From the NCBI RefSeq assembly GCF_000315015.1, contig NZ_BAEP01000005.1:1-64000 (forward strand): a stretch of DNA of 64,000 bases, written 5' to 3'. The DNA is from Paraglaciecola mesophila KMM 241 (GTDB lineage: Bacteria > Pseudomonadota > Gammaproteobacteria > Enterobacterales > Alteromonadaceae). The notes under the pieces were generated by a model. That model did no database searches. It had not been told where the DNA came from and saw nothing but the letters and a program-made list of their open reading frames with translations. Shown one piece after another: positions 1-8,655 of the stretch (position 1 is the stretch's first letter; each line of letters starts with the position of its first letter). The position numbers and the translations under genes were made by a program.

Positions 1-92
1 CTGATTAGTCGCTTTCATATTTAATTAAATGAATGCTTTATAGGCATCTAGCCATTGCGGTTCATTCTTAGATAACGCTGAGACTCTATGGG

Positions 93-635
93 CTACTCTG
101 AGATAACCCCACACGCGACACGCTCGCCGCCACCACCAAGTGCTTTGGGAGAGTCAGAATAGTTATCACCGCCCGCGTGGATCATGATGGCTCGGCCTTC
201 AATGTCCTCTAACTCTAATTCAGGTGCGAACACTGGCTGAGTGGCTTTACCATTTTCATCTACATAAAGTGTGGGCAAATCACCTTCGTGACCTTTTTCA
301 GACCACGGCACACTATGCTTGTCTGTTTCTTCAGGATCAAAATGTCCCCCAGCCGCCCCACCAAGTACATTTTTGCCATCTTTAATAGCGGACGAACAAT
401 CACCGTTTTGGTGGATATGAAACCCATGGATACCTGGCGTTAATCCGCTTAAGTTAGGCGTAAAAACCACACCGTCATCGTCATAGTCCTGCACCATCAC
501 GCTGCCGATGCTCTCACCTGTACTCAGGTTATTCATCACCACTTTTTTACCTTCTTCATGATGCGCTGCAAAGCTTGTTGAGCTAAGAGCCAAAGAGATT
601 GATCCCACTAATACTGGTAATAAAAACTTCTTCAT
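93..635 (-). CDS. sodC: Superoxide dismutase [Cu-Zn], periplasmic
   Basis: Dismutates superoxide in the periplasm. From the chosen start the protein is 180 aa with a signal peptide ending at SFA-AHH. Copper/zinc ligands are visible in GFHIHQNGDC, GGHFDP and AIMIHAGGDN, with the Arg of the active-site channel in GGERVACG near the C-terminus; the two conserved Cys are present. The length fits bacterial SodC. An in-frame ATG lies four codons upstream (647), but GGAGGA sits directly before the ATG at 635, which decides the start. It appears monocistronic; the stop lies 92 bases from the left edge. Its closeness to the Cpx locus suggests an envelope-stress neighbourhood, but no shared regulation is shown. 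Confidence 0.95.
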   Translation of the reverse strand: MKKFLLPVLVGSISLALSSTSFAAHHEEGKKVVMNNLSTGESIGSVMVQDYDDDGVVFTPNLSGLTPGIHGFHIHQNGDCSSAIKDGKNVLGGAAGGHFDPEETDKHSVPWSEKGHEGDLPTLYVDENGKATQPVFAPELELEDIEGRAIMIHAGGDNYSDSPKALGGGGERVACGVISE

Positions 636-850
636 AACGTCCTCCAAAATTTGCGACTGAAATTACCGCAGGCATTGAGTAGCCGAGATACGGTAAAACT
701 TGTTTGACACAGATTTGGGAGCATAAAATACACCAATCCTGCATATATGTTGACTGGCCCCTTAAAGCTGTCTATTTCAAGGGCGTTAGCTCAACCTGTC
801 TCCTTTGCCGTCTATTTATTAAGCCCGGTGAACAACAGGAAAAAGCATTT

Positions 851-881
851 ATTTACATAGATGGATGAATAATTTACATAG
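851..881. promoter_or_regulatory. Direct repeat ATTTACATAG x2, 21 bp apart
   Basis: The two identical 10-base copies start at 851 and 872, exactly two helical turns apart, so a dimeric activator could bind both on one DNA face. They lie about 145-175 bases upstream of the gene at 1027. The function is inferred from geometry only. Confidence 0.35.
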
Positions 882-925
882 CCTTAGCAATGTCTTAGCT
901 AACATGTACGGCTATTTCTTTCATG

Positions 926-943
926 TTGCGTAAATTTATGCAA
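926..943. promoter_or_regulatory. 18-bp inverted repeat TTGCGTAAATTTATGCAA
   Basis: The two 9-base arms are complementary except for one pair, giving an operator-like dyad centred between 934 and 935, about 90 bases before the start of the 131 aa gene. The protein that binds it is unknown. Confidence 0.35.
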
Positions 944-1026
944 AATTACCCTCGGTTAGATTTAACTTGCATCTGTGTAAATTTGATACCTCAATGTAAT
1001 TATTATCCAATTAGGAAGGAGATCAC

Positions 1027-1422
1027 ATGAGCCTTGAGCACGGACATCATTCAATAACAGTTGAGGACAATATAATTGTAATTGAACTGGCAGGTAGCTT
1101 TAATGAATACGGTGCCAAAGCACTTACCGACGATATAAGAAGGACAATTAAGAAGTTCAAAGGGGCCCCTTTCTGCATATTGCTAAACGACTTCGCCTTA
1201 GAAGGGATAACGCCAGAAGGCTACAAAAAAATCGATGAGTATAATGTGTGGCTAAATACTCAAAATATGATTGCTAAAGCAACGGTGGTCAAAATTGACG
1301 TATTGTTAAAAATGGAGAAATCACGTATTCCTGCTAGAGCCCAGCAAAATATTAAATCCTTTAGAAATATGCCTGACGCCATGCATTGGCTAAAGATACA
1401 AACAAAACGCACCGATACATAA
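1027..1422 (+). CDS. Conserved hypothetical protein, possible STAS/SpoIIAA-like fold
   Basis: This is a 131 aa soluble protein without signal peptide or membrane segment. It opens with alternating short hydrophobic strands (ITVEDNIIVIELAGSFN), then a helix (GAKALTDDIRRTIKKF) and another strand (FCILLNDF). This order of strands and helices resembles SpoIIAA/STAS-like domains, but no diagnostic motif is present, so the function is not assigned. AGGAAGGAG precedes the ATG. A degraded tandem copy lies immediately downstream at 1571-1983, so the family duplicated locally and one copy died. Confidence 0.75.
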   Translation: MSLEHGHHSITVEDNIIVIELAGSFNEYGAKALTDDIRRTIKKFKGAPFCILLNDFALEGITPEGYKKIDEYNVWLNTQNMIAKATVVKIDVLLKMEKSRIPARAQQNIKSFRNMPDAMHWLKIQTKRTDT

Positions 1423-1570
1423 CAGGTGGCGTTATGCTCAATTATTTCTCTTCACCTACGACACTTATACTTTGTGCTATGCAACCTATTTAATAGTATA
1501 CAAACCTCTTGATTTCAAACGCAGATAACCAACATATACGCACGTTAAACAGTGACCGAGAATTAGAAAG

Positions 1571-1983
1571 ATGAACCGTATGGAACTACCAAATGGGAAT
1601 TATTCAATCGTGGTTGATGAGCACATCGTAACGGTTTCCCTTACTGATAGTTTTATCAGGCTGGCGCAAAAGCCCTTACGAATGACATGAAACGTATGAT
1701 TTTCCACCTCAAAGGTAAGTCATTTACCATTATGTTGATTGACACAACTGTATAAGGCAACGCACCAGACGCACACGAAGAGACCAACAAAAATAATGGA
1801 TGGTTGAGCGAGCAAAACCTAATAGCAAGAGCCTTGGTGGTTCCTTCCGGTGCCATTCGTAAAATTAACGATGTCCGTATTCCAGCGAAGACGAAGCAAA
1901 ACGTTTGCAGCTTTGACAATGTATCTGATGGTCTTATTTGGTTGAAGAATTGGGCAGCTACAGACGACAAACCGGAAAATTAG
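1571..1983 (+). pseudogene. Frameshifted paralogue of the 131 aa upstream protein
   Basis: Translation from the ATG at 1571 gives MNRMELPNGNYSIVVDEHI and stays open to about 1655. The similarity then continues one frame away with GAKALTNDMKRMIFHLKGK, matching GAKALTDDIRRTIKKFKG of the upstream gene. A stop follows at 1753-1755, and the same frame continues afterwards with WLSEQNLIARALVV and RIPAKTKQNV through to the TAG at 1981-1983, again matching the intact copy. The inactivating lesions are therefore one single-base deletion near 1650-1658 and one in-frame stop. No intact reading frame survives on this strand. Confidence 0.85.
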
Positions 1984-2017
1984 TATCTAATACCCTTTCA
2001 ACAATATGGAGAGACTC

Positions 2018-2605
2018 TTGAGTATAAAAAACACAGCCCAAAATTACGGAACAATAGCGAAATGGTTACATTGGTCCACCGCCGTCTTGTTTATAGGCTC
2101 ATACGGGAGTATCTACTATTCACGTTGGTTTTTAGAGCCCCGAACACCTGAGAGCTTCAATGCTTTACAGATTCATTTATCAATTGGCGTTACAGTCGCT
2201 GTTGTTGTGGTATTGCGCATACTTTGGCGCTCAGCAAATCCAATGCCTAAGGAAGAGCCCGGCTCAAAATTAGCGCACCTAGCAGCGCACCTAGGTCACT
2301 ATGCTTTGTATGCTGTGATTATCGTCATGCCCATAACGGGATACTTAGGAACGGGCTCCGACATAAATTATTTTTTTATGTTCGAGCTGCCTAAATTTGA
2401 AAGCACGATGCTGTATCAACCTTTGGTTGAAAATGGCTTGGGTATGACATTTAGTGACTTTGAAAAGCCGATGGATTTTATCCACAAAGACTTATTAGGC
2501 GCTTGGATAGTGTGGTTACTGATCTTAGGCCATGTTCTCGCTGCGCTTTATCATCACTTTGTGAAAAATGACCGAACCTTAAAGAAAATGACCACAGGTA
2601 AGTAA
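2018..2605 (+). CDS. Cytochrome b561 family protein
   Basis: Di-haem membrane electron carrier of the bacterial cytochrome b561 family, which moves electrons between quinol and periplasmic acceptors. It is 195 aa with four predicted membrane helices. Candidate haem-ligand His residues lie in AKWLHW (first helix), QIHLSIG (second), HLGHYALY (third) and HVLAALYHH (fourth). The start is probably the TTG at 2018, preceded by GGAGAG at 2008-2013. The in-frame ATG at 2006 has no ribosome binding site and its own G forms part of that Shine-Dalgarno. A bidirectional terminator follows. The electron acceptor is unknown. Confidence 0.85.
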   Translation: MSIKNTAQNYGTIAKWLHWSTAVLFIGSYGSIYYSRWFLEPRTPESFNALQIHLSIGVTVAVVVVLRILWRSANPMPKEEPGSKLAHLAAHLGHYALYAVIIVMPITGYLGTGSDINYFFMFELPKFESTMLYQPLVENGLGMTFSDFEKPMDFIHKDLLGAWIVWLLILGHVLAALYHHFVKNDRTLKKMTTGK

Positions 2606-2671
2606 TTGCGCAGCACCTGAGCCTTATCACAAGCAATGATGCTTAACCTTTTAGTTACCGCACACTGTCAC

Positions 2672-2712
2672 AAAAAACTGAGCATCTCTAAAAGATGCTC
2701 AGTATCATTTTT
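2672..2712. terminator. Bidirectional terminator
   Basis: A 10-base perfect stem (CTGAGCATCT at 2678-2687 with AGATGCTCAG at 2693-2702) and a 5-base loop are flanked by six A residues before and ATCATTTTT after. It lies between the convergent cytochrome b561 and cpxP-like genes and can serve both. Confidence 0.85.
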
Positions 2713-2746
2713 ACAATGTGCCGGACGTTAAGCCGACTTAGTTCGC

Positions 2747-3190
2747 TTAAGCCTTATCGTGGCGCTTTTTCCCGTCACGTTTGGCGCGTTTTTCAGTCAT
2801 CTCGTTAAACTTTTCAAGTTGCTCAGCTGTTAAGATTTGCTGCACTTTGACACGCATATCAGCCATTTTCAGCACTCGTGCTTTTGCTCGTTCAGCACTT
2901 AAATCCGCGAGTTGATTGAGTTCTTGTTCATAATTGGCATCGCTGGCATCAAGCGCGGCTAATTGCGTTTTGATCGAGGTTTGAGTGCCTTTCTCTGGGC
3001 GGTCTGCTTTCATTTCTTCTTTCAACGCTTTAAGTTGATCTTTTTGCTCATCGCTTAAATCGAGCGCACGTACCATTTTATGAATGGGTAAGAAGCCTTG
3101 GCCTCTGTGACCGTCAGAATGCTTTCCACCCGCAAAAGCTGTTGTTGCAATACATGCACTTAATAAAACGCCAGTAATTAATTTTTTCAT
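2747..3190 (-). CDS. cpxP: CpxP/Spy family periplasmic stress adaptor
   Basis: A 147 aa secreted protein of the LTxxQ family. The signal peptide ends at AFA-GG. Two family motifs are visible, LDLSDEQ near residue 44 and ILTAEQ near residue 118, separated by long charged helices, as in CpxP and Spy. In Enterobacteria CpxP is a periplasmic chaperone that damps the CpxA kinase. Here the gene is divergent from an OmpR-type regulator and kinase, the same arrangement as cpxP/cpxRA, and a perfect CpxR box sits between them. The C-terminus is unusually Lys/Arg-rich. The Spy-like alternative cannot be excluded, but the position favours CpxP. Confidence 0.85.
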   Translation of the reverse strand: MKKLITGVLLSACIATTAFAGGKHSDGHRGQGFLPIHKMVRALDLSDEQKDQLKALKEEMKADRPEKGTQTSIKTQLAALDASDANYEQELNQLADLSAERAKARVLKMADMRVKVQQILTAEQLEKFNEMTEKRAKRDGKKRHDKA

Positions 3191-3303
3191 CTTAATATTC
3201 CTACTTGGTTTGGGTCATTAAAATAAATGACGTGGGTAACAGGTTTGTCTAATCAACAGGACTCAGTATGCACATTAGGTTCGATAAGTAGGGTTAAGCT
3301 AGT

Positions 3304-3318
3304 GTAAAGTTCAGTAAA
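3304..3318. promoter_or_regulatory. CpxR box GTAAA-N5-GTAAA
   Basis: GTAAAGTTCAGTAAA matches exactly the CpxR consensus known from Enterobacteria, two GTAAA half-sites separated by five bases. It lies in the 167-base divergent region between cpxP and cpxR, 40 bases before the cpxR start. A further GTAAA half-site lies at 3336-3340. It most likely gives autoregulation of cpxRA and activation of cpxP. Confidence 0.75.
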
Positions 3319-3357
3319 GTTGAACCCAGTTGAAAGTAAAGCGGTTAATCTCCCCCT

Positions 3358-4092
3358 ATGAAAAATGAAAAATACAAAATCTTACTAGTAGACGACGATG
3401 AAACCCTTTGTGCCTTGCTGAGCGAGTTTTTGCAAGAAGAGGGATTTGAAGTTGAAACGCTGCATTCGGGCAATGCCGCCACAGAGCGCTTATTGCAAAG
3501 TGATGAATTTGACACAGTAGTGCTCGATATAATGATGCCAGGCATGTCCGGCTTGGACGTATTGCGTAACGTGCGCGCTAAACGCCAGGTTCCCATATTA
3601 ATGCTAACCGGACGTGGCGACGACATCGACAGAATTGTAGGTCTTGAAATGGGCGCCGATGACTATTTAGGCAAACCCTGTAACCCAAGAGAACTCAGTG
3701 CACGCATTAAGGCCATCATTCGTCGCACCGAAAATTCTCTTGCTAACGGCGCACCGGGCAAAGCGATTGTGCATACTCTATTACATGGAATCGAGCTCGA
3801 TACTGGCACACGTACCGCGGTTGTAAATAACAATATTCTGCCCTTAACCAGCGCAGAATTTAATGCATTGAGTTTATTAATGGAGCGTGCAGGGCAAACA
3901 ATTACTAAGCAAGACATGACCCAAGAAGTATTAAACCGCCCCCTTGAAGCTTATGATCGCGCCATGGACGTGCACATTAGCCGAATTCGACAAAAACTAT
4001 CCTCAGAGGGGATCAACGACGTGATCAAGTCAATTCGCGGGGTGGGCTATCAAATGTTAACCGAGCAACAACCAGCCCAAAGCGACGATTAA
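3358..4092 (+). CDS. cpxR: Response regulator CpxR (OmpR/PhoB family)
   Basis: A 244 aa two-domain regulator. The receiver domain (about 1-120) has the acidic pair D12-D13, phosphoacceptor D57 in VLDIMMPG, the switch Thr in LMLTGRG and the Lys in LGKPCNPREL. A winged-helix DNA-binding domain fills about 135-235, with the family ending IRGVGYQM. The NPRELSARI segment after the conserved Lys is typical of CpxR. The kinase gene begins two bases after the stop, and the target box lies in the upstream intergenic region. The cysteine in KPCNP replaces the more usual Phe. Confidence 0.92.
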   Translation: MKNEKYKILLVDDDETLCALLSEFLQEEGFEVETLHSGNAATERLLQSDEFDTVVLDIMMPGMSGLDVLRNVRAKRQVPILMLTGRGDDIDRIVGLEMGADDYLGKPCNPRELSARIKAIIRRTENSLANGAPGKAIVHTLLHGIELDTGTRTAVVNNNILPLTSAEFNALSLLMERAGQTITKQDMTQEVLNRPLEAYDRAMDVHISRIRQKLSSEGINDVIKSIRGVGYQMLTEQQPAQSDD

Positions 4093-4094
4093 TC

Positions 4095-5447
4095 ATGGTA
4101 AGATTTAGCACTTTATTAGGGGCTATGTATCACAAGCTAGGCTTCAGACGCTTGTTCTGGCGCGTTTTTATTTGGTTTTGGCTATCCAGCTTGTTGGTGA
4201 TGTTTGCCACCAGCTTTGTGATCATCAGTAAATATTCTTCAGAAGACTATGCCAAACGCTACAGCAATGACGTACTCACCCAAGCGGAGCGGATCGTGTG
4301 GCGCTATGAACAGACGTTGGTCCCACAAGCGAACCGATCGGTAAAATTAAAAAATTGGATCAATAAAAAAGAGAATCGCCGCGGCCATCTAATGTCGATG
4401 CTGATAATGGATGACACTAAACAGCGCATTTACCATTACCGCCTGAACAAAGTAAAACCTGAAGACCGTCTCGCGCATTCGGTGTTTGGCCCTTCGGGGC
4501 GCAGCTATCAAGTCTTCAGCAAAAAACCACAAGCGCCGAGGATATACACGCAACTGATGTATCGGTTTCAATCGTTGCAGTTCGTTTTTATCTTTTTTGC
4601 ATCTGCATTGGTCAGTGCGTTACTCAGCTGGAGCATAACGCGGCCATTAAATTATCTCGGTTCATTTAGTCGCCACTATGCCAATAAGCAAGAAGTTGCG
4701 CCACTGCCGCGAGCGCTGCTCACCCGAGGCGATGAGGTGGCTGATTTAGCACAAGATATCGAATTTATGATCAATAAAACCCATGCGGCAGCCACTGCCC
4801 AGCAACAATTATTGCATGATGTATCCCATGAATTGCGTGCCCCGCTGGCCCGTTTGCAAGTATCCGCTGCACTTATCGAGCAGAAAAGCCCAGACAGTCG
4901 TCACGTTAAACAAATACACAATGATTGTTTGCGCATTGATCAGCTTATCCAACAGATCCTCGATTACTCTAAGCTTGAACAGGGTAACCCAGCCCAGGAG
5001 CCTTGTAATATTAACGCTTTGTGTGAGCAAGTGATTAAGAACATGGCCGTCACCTATCCAGATATTCCAGTGACATTCAAAGCGGATAACAAGGCACAGC
5101 TGAATGGCTACCCGGAAGCATTATTACAAGCATTCGACAATATCATTGGTAATGCCTGTAAATATTCATCTGACGGGCAACCAGTAGACATTAGCGTGAA
5201 CAATAGAGAAAACAGTATCGTCGTCAGTGTCCGTGATCATGGACCAGGCGTGGATGAAAGTGAGATGTCTAAATTACTGCAACCCTTTTATCGCGCAGGC
5301 AATAAAATGCACACCAATGGTTTCGGATTAGGGTTGAGTATTGCGCTTAAGGCCATTAACAAACATCACGGAGAACTTCGTATTTCAACACCTGACGGTG
5401 GTGGATTGCTTGTTGAAATAATACTGCCTAGAGATACGGTTGCTTAG
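4095..5447 (+). CDS. cpxA: Sensor histidine kinase CpxA
   Basis: A 450 aa inner-membrane kinase that senses envelope stress and phosphorylates CpxR. Membrane helix 1 is at about 21-44 and helix 2 at about 160-181, enclosing a short periplasmic sensor of about 115 residues. A HAMP-like linker follows, then the H-box HDVSHELRAPL with phospho-His at 245, the N-box NIIGNACKYS, the G1 box DHGPGVDE and the G2 box GFGLGLSIA. It starts two bases after cpxR, so the two are translationally coupled. The gene is complete and converges with the P450 reductase gene. Confidence 0.92.
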   Translation: MVRFSTLLGAMYHKLGFRRLFWRVFIWFWLSSLLVMFATSFVIISKYSSEDYAKRYSNDVLTQAERIVWRYEQTLVPQANRSVKLKNWINKKENRRGHLMSMLIMDDTKQRIYHYRLNKVKPEDRLAHSVFGPSGRSYQVFSKKPQAPRIYTQLMYRFQSLQFVFIFFASALVSALLSWSITRPLNYLGSFSRHYANKQEVAPLPRALLTRGDEVADLAQDIEFMINKTHAAATAQQQLLHDVSHELRAPLARLQVSAALIEQKSPDSRHVKQIHNDCLRIDQLIQQILDYSKLEQGNPAQEPCNINALCEQVIKNMAVTYPDIPVTFKADNKAQLNGYPEALLQAFDNIIGNACKYSSDGQPVDISVNNRENSIVVSVRDHGPGVDESEMSKLLQPFYRAGNKMHTNGFGLGLSIALKAINKHHGELRISTPDGGGLLVEIILPRDTVA

Positions 5448-5526
5448 CATTTCGGGCTCTTTGCGCACGGCTGCAGAGCGCGAATATAGATTTGGTGTAT
5501 TCATAGCACGCAGTAAAAACGCCTTT

Positions 5527-6783
5527 TTAGGCCAGTTCTTTAATGATAGACACAGACAAAGGCACGCTATTATCCACGAGTTTATCTTTATCTACCTGTG
5601 CCATGGCGTTAATAAACTTGGTACCCAGTACATAAGCTTTCGCATTATTGACGGCATCCACGGCTAACAACTCATCCCCGTTAAAATACCAAACTGAGAA
5701 ACTATCAGGTTTATCTAACTCTTTGCGCATGACAACATCACCGTAGCCTTGTGATAAGCCCACCATTTGCAATTTAACATTATATTGATCCGACCAAAAC
5801 CAAGGTACAGGCTGAGTTTTAAACGCGTTATGACAGATAGCAGCAGCGGCCACTTTGCCTTGATCTAACGCATTTTGCACTGATTCAAGTCGCAACCATC
5901 GTTGATAGTGCGGGTTAAACTGGGCGCAACAATCACCGATAGCAAATATACTTTGATCACTGGTTTGATTAGCTTCATTAACCACTATGCCGTTGTTGAT
6001 CTCCAAATTGGCTCGTTCCGCTAGGGCAGTGTTCACTCGCACACCCACTCCCACAATGATGATATCCGCCGGGTATTCGCTACCATCACTGCACACAACG
6101 CGATTATCAGTAGCGTTTGTTTTTATCTCACTGACATTTTTGCCGTTATGTACCTCTACGCCGTGCTGGCGGTGCAAGGCATAAAAGTAGTCAGACATAA
6201 TAGGTGCAGTCACCCTTGCCAATAACCTAGGCTCTCGTTCAAGCACCGTCACTACCGCGCCAGATTTTCGCAACGAAGCGGCAGTTTCAAGCCCCACATA
6301 GCCCCCGCCAATAACAACAACACGTTTTTGTTCACTGGTTTTAAACGCGGTGGCAATGGCAAGTGCATCATCTGCTGTACGTATAGTGTATAGGTGCTTA
6401 GCAGTGTCAATCCCGGGGATGGGCGGAATGATAGGACTTGCCCCAGTGGCTAGTACCAACTGGGTATACGGATGGCGCGTACCATCATCAAGCAAAACCT
6501 GTTTATGCTCACTTTCAACCTCCACCACCCTCACCCCTAGCACCAAGCTAATGTCCGCTTTTTGATAACCTTGTTCAGGTTTCAGCAATTGGCCTGCAGG
6601 TTCATCTGCGATCAAATGAGTTTTTGACAGAGGTGGCCTGTGATACGGAAGATTACAGTCTGCATCAATAAGGGCAATACGCCCCTCGTAACCCTCTTTA
6701 CGCAAGGCAAACGCTAGATTAACGCCACCATGACTTGCACCAACTATGATGCAACTTTGTTTGGAAATCGTTGTGCTTGTCAT
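5527..6783 (-). CDS. FAD-dependent ferredoxin reductase of a P450 system
   Basis: Transfers electrons from NAD(P)H through FAD to the neighbouring 2Fe-2S ferredoxin, in the manner of putidaredoxin or rhodocoxin reductase. The 418 aa protein has an N-terminal FAD Rossmann motif (IIVGASHGGVNLA), a second dinucleotide fold at about 149 (VVVIGGGYVGLETA), the ATGASP segment and the FAIGDCC motif that closes the FAD site. AGGTG precedes the start. It is the last gene of the run P450, ferredoxin, reductase, all on the minus strand with gaps of about 90 bases. The acceptor and cofactor preference are inferred from family and position. Confidence 0.9.
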   Translation of the reverse strand: MTSTTISKQSCIIVGASHGGVNLAFALRKEGYEGRIALIDADCNLPYHRPPLSKTHLIADEPAGQLLKPEQGYQKADISLVLGVRVVEVESEHKQVLLDDGTRHPYTQLVLATGASPIIPPIPGIDTAKHLYTIRTADDALAIATAFKTSEQKRVVVIGGGYVGLETAASLRKSGAVVTVLEREPRLLARVTAPIMSDYFYALHRQHGVEVHNGKNVSEIKTNATDNRVVCSDGSEYPADIIIVGVGVRVNTALAERANLEINNGIVVNEANQTSDQSIFAIGDCCAQFNPHYQRWLRLESVQNALDQGKVAAAAICHNAFKTQPVPWFWSDQYNVKLQMVGLSQGYGDVVMRKELDKPDSFSVWYFNGDELLAVDAVNNAKAYVLGTKFINAMAQVDKDKLVDNSVPLSVSIIKELA

Positions 6784-6871
6784 GACTCAGTCACCTTTTA
6801 TGCTCATTAGTATTCTATGCCAACTCATATTCATGGGTACGTTGCTTGGGTACAAAGTAGGTTATTGCGCT

Positions 6872-7180
6872 CTAGCCGGCTACGGTCAGCACCAAACCAT
6901 CTAGCGCTGGCGTAATGTCAATTTGACAACACAGACGGCTGTATTCATTCGCGTCATCGTCAAGCTCTAGCATGTCTTTTTCAATCTCACTGGCTTCGCC
7001 CACTAAAGCAAACTGCTCCTGTGCCACATGCACATGACAGGTTGCGCAAGAGCACACGCCTCCGCAGTCCCCATCAATACCCGCAATATTGTTTTCTACT
7101 GCTAGAGCCATCACTGAACCGGCCTCGCCTTCGACCACAACAGGAATATTGTTTTGTGTAATAAATGTAATTTTTGCCAT
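6872..7180 (-). CDS. 2Fe-2S ferredoxin (putidaredoxin-like)
   Basis: A 102 aa electron carrier for the adjacent P450. Cluster ligands follow the Cx5Cx2C pattern at Cys39, Cys45 and Cys48, with the fourth Cys at 84 or 85 in RLCCQI. Cys43 is an additional non-ligand cysteine in the loop. The start at 7180 is set by AAAGGA just upstream; an earlier in-frame Met at 7219 would add a basic extension without family support. Its place between P450 and reductase gives a complete class I electron-transfer chain. Confidence 0.92.
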   Translation of the reverse strand: MAKITFITQNNIPVVVEGEAGSVMALAVENNIAGIDGDCGGVCSCATCHVHVAQEQFALVGEASEIEKDMLELDDDANEYSRLCCQIDITPALDGLVLTVAG

Positions 7181-7276
7181 TTTCTCATCCTTTCTATTTT
7201 TCGCTTTCACGCGCGACAATCAAGCACGCGGATCGCTGGTAAAGTGAACTACCCACTTGATGAGTAGTGTGGGAGT

Positions 7277-8434
7277 TTATCGAGGGTGAATGTTTATGTT
7301 CAATTGACGAAACCCAACTTTACGTTCAAATTCGCCCAAATTTTCAATGTTTTCTTCAAAATCGATAATGTCGATTGAGCCCACTTTAGCAACCAAGGTT
7401 TCAATCAATACCCGCATAATTTGCCTAGCATGGGTGGCCCCTAAACAATTGTGATGACTGAAACCAAAGCTCACATGTGGGTTTAACTTTCTATCTAAGA
7501 TAACGTCATTCGGCGATTCAAAAACACTTTCGTCACGATTAGCCGATGCCCAGCAAAGGGACACACGGGAATTAGCCTTAATCGCATGTTCGCATACTTG
7601 AGTGTCTTGCGTGACCACTCGGCCCATCTGAGTGAGCGGCGTGAAATAACGAATAAGTTCCTCAATCGCACGGCCAATAATTTCAGGCTCCTTGCGTAAT
7701 CTGTCTAATGATTCAGGGTGCTGTGCAAAATAGCTAATGGTGTTGGTCACTGCATTAATGACAGTATCTCGGCCACCAGCGAACGTTAAAATCATGATCC
7801 CTTTGATTTCTTCGTGTGTTAGCTTTTTGCCTTCAACCTCTGCGGCTAACAATACACTGTACAAATCGCCTTCTGGATTGGGGGATGAGGCCTTTATTTT
7901 TTCATCAATGTAATCATATAAGATGGCCGCTTTGTCGCCATCTAGTGGGTCATCTTCACTGCGAAACACATGCGTACCCCAGCTAATCCAGGTATCAGCT
8001 TCACCGACATCGGTATTAAGTAATAAGGTAAGCGCACGCGATTGCAGGCATAGAGCAAAGTCTTCAACCACGTCAATGCTCTCGGCCTTTAATACGTCAT
8101 CAACCAAGGCATTCACTTGCTGAGCCAAAGTTTCTTGGTAATGCTCCTCCAAGGGGCGTTTAAACCAAGGGTCAAGCAAGGAGCGAAAAGAGCCGTGTAA
8201 TGGCGGGTCTACTTCGAAAGGTATTTGCCTCGTGTCGCGAATATTCACTTCAGAGGGGATAACGATGCGACCTGGAGTAGCACCAGATTGAAAGGTCTTC
8301 CAGTTGTGCGCTGTCTTACGCACATCTTTGAGGCGTAAAATCATGGTCACAGGATCATCTTGATCGTTCATATGCGCACACCCACTTGTCACGCGAGCGT
8401 CTTTAAACGGATCAGAAGATTGGTATTTTTTCAT
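7277..8434 (-). CDS. Cytochrome P450 (class I, bacterial)
   Basis: A soluble 385 aa monooxygenase. It has the I-helix oxygen-activation motif AGGRDT (about 219-224), the K-helix ExxR in EELIR (E259, R262) and the haem-binding loop FGFSHHNCLG with axial Cys330. The usual Gly three residues after the loop Phe is Ser (S326). It is the first gene of a three-gene set with ferredoxin and reductase, and an AraC regulator lies upstream on the same strand. The start at 8434 has GGGG at a good distance; the ATG at 8446 is less well placed. The substrate is unknown. Context with a zinc alcohol dehydrogenase and an esterase-D-like hydrolase suggests O-demethylation releasing formaldehyde. Confidence 0.92.
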   Translation of the reverse strand: MKKYQSSDPFKDARVTSGCAHMNDQDDPVTMILRLKDVRKTAHNWKTFQSGATPGRIVIPSEVNIRDTRQIPFEVDPPLHGSFRSLLDPWFKRPLEEHYQETLAQQVNALVDDVLKAESIDVVEDFALCLQSRALTLLLNTDVGEADTWISWGTHVFRSEDDPLDGDKAAILYDYIDEKIKASSPNPEGDLYSVLLAAEVEGKKLTHEEIKGIMILTFAGGRDTVINAVTNTISYFAQHPESLDRLRKEPEIIGRAIEELIRYFTPLTQMGRVVTQDTQVCEHAIKANSRVSLCWASANRDESVFESPNDVILDRKLNPHVSFGFSHHNCLGATHARQIMRVLIETLVAKVGSIDIIDFEENIENLGEFERKVGFRQLNINIHPR

Positions 8435-8655
8435 TATTAGCCCCATGCAGTCTTAATGTCGGTAACAACTGTTTAACAACTTGAGGGCTATATTAAGAGC
8501 GTAAAAGAAAGATAAATACCTAGATACTCACCAAAAGTATCAAATTTCGACCTTGATTGAAGGGTAATGAGCTAGAAATAAGCATATATGCCCGAAAAAT
8601 AACATATTGATGTACACATAATCGTATACGAAGGCCGGTTAGAGAATAACGACTT

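Larger units (their letters stand above)
648..1026. other. Intergenic region with direct and inverted repeats
   Basis: This 379-base stretch separates divergent genes and should hold both promoters. It carries a 10-base direct repeat ATTTACATAG (851-860 and 872-881, 21 bases apart) and an 18-base near-perfect inverted repeat (926-943). A TTGACA at about 703 lacks a convincing -10. AGGAAGGAG at about 1014-1022 is the ribosome binding site of the following gene. No open reading frame is supported here. Confidence 0.5.

Noticed and set aside
703-740. TTGACA as sigma-70 promoter
   Set aside because: No -10 element at 16-18 bases; the closest TAAAAT is only 14 bases away.
1656-1970. Minus-strand open frame of 104 codons
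   Set aside because: It is antisense to the pseudogene, which matches the upstream paralogue on the plus strand; no ribosome binding site.
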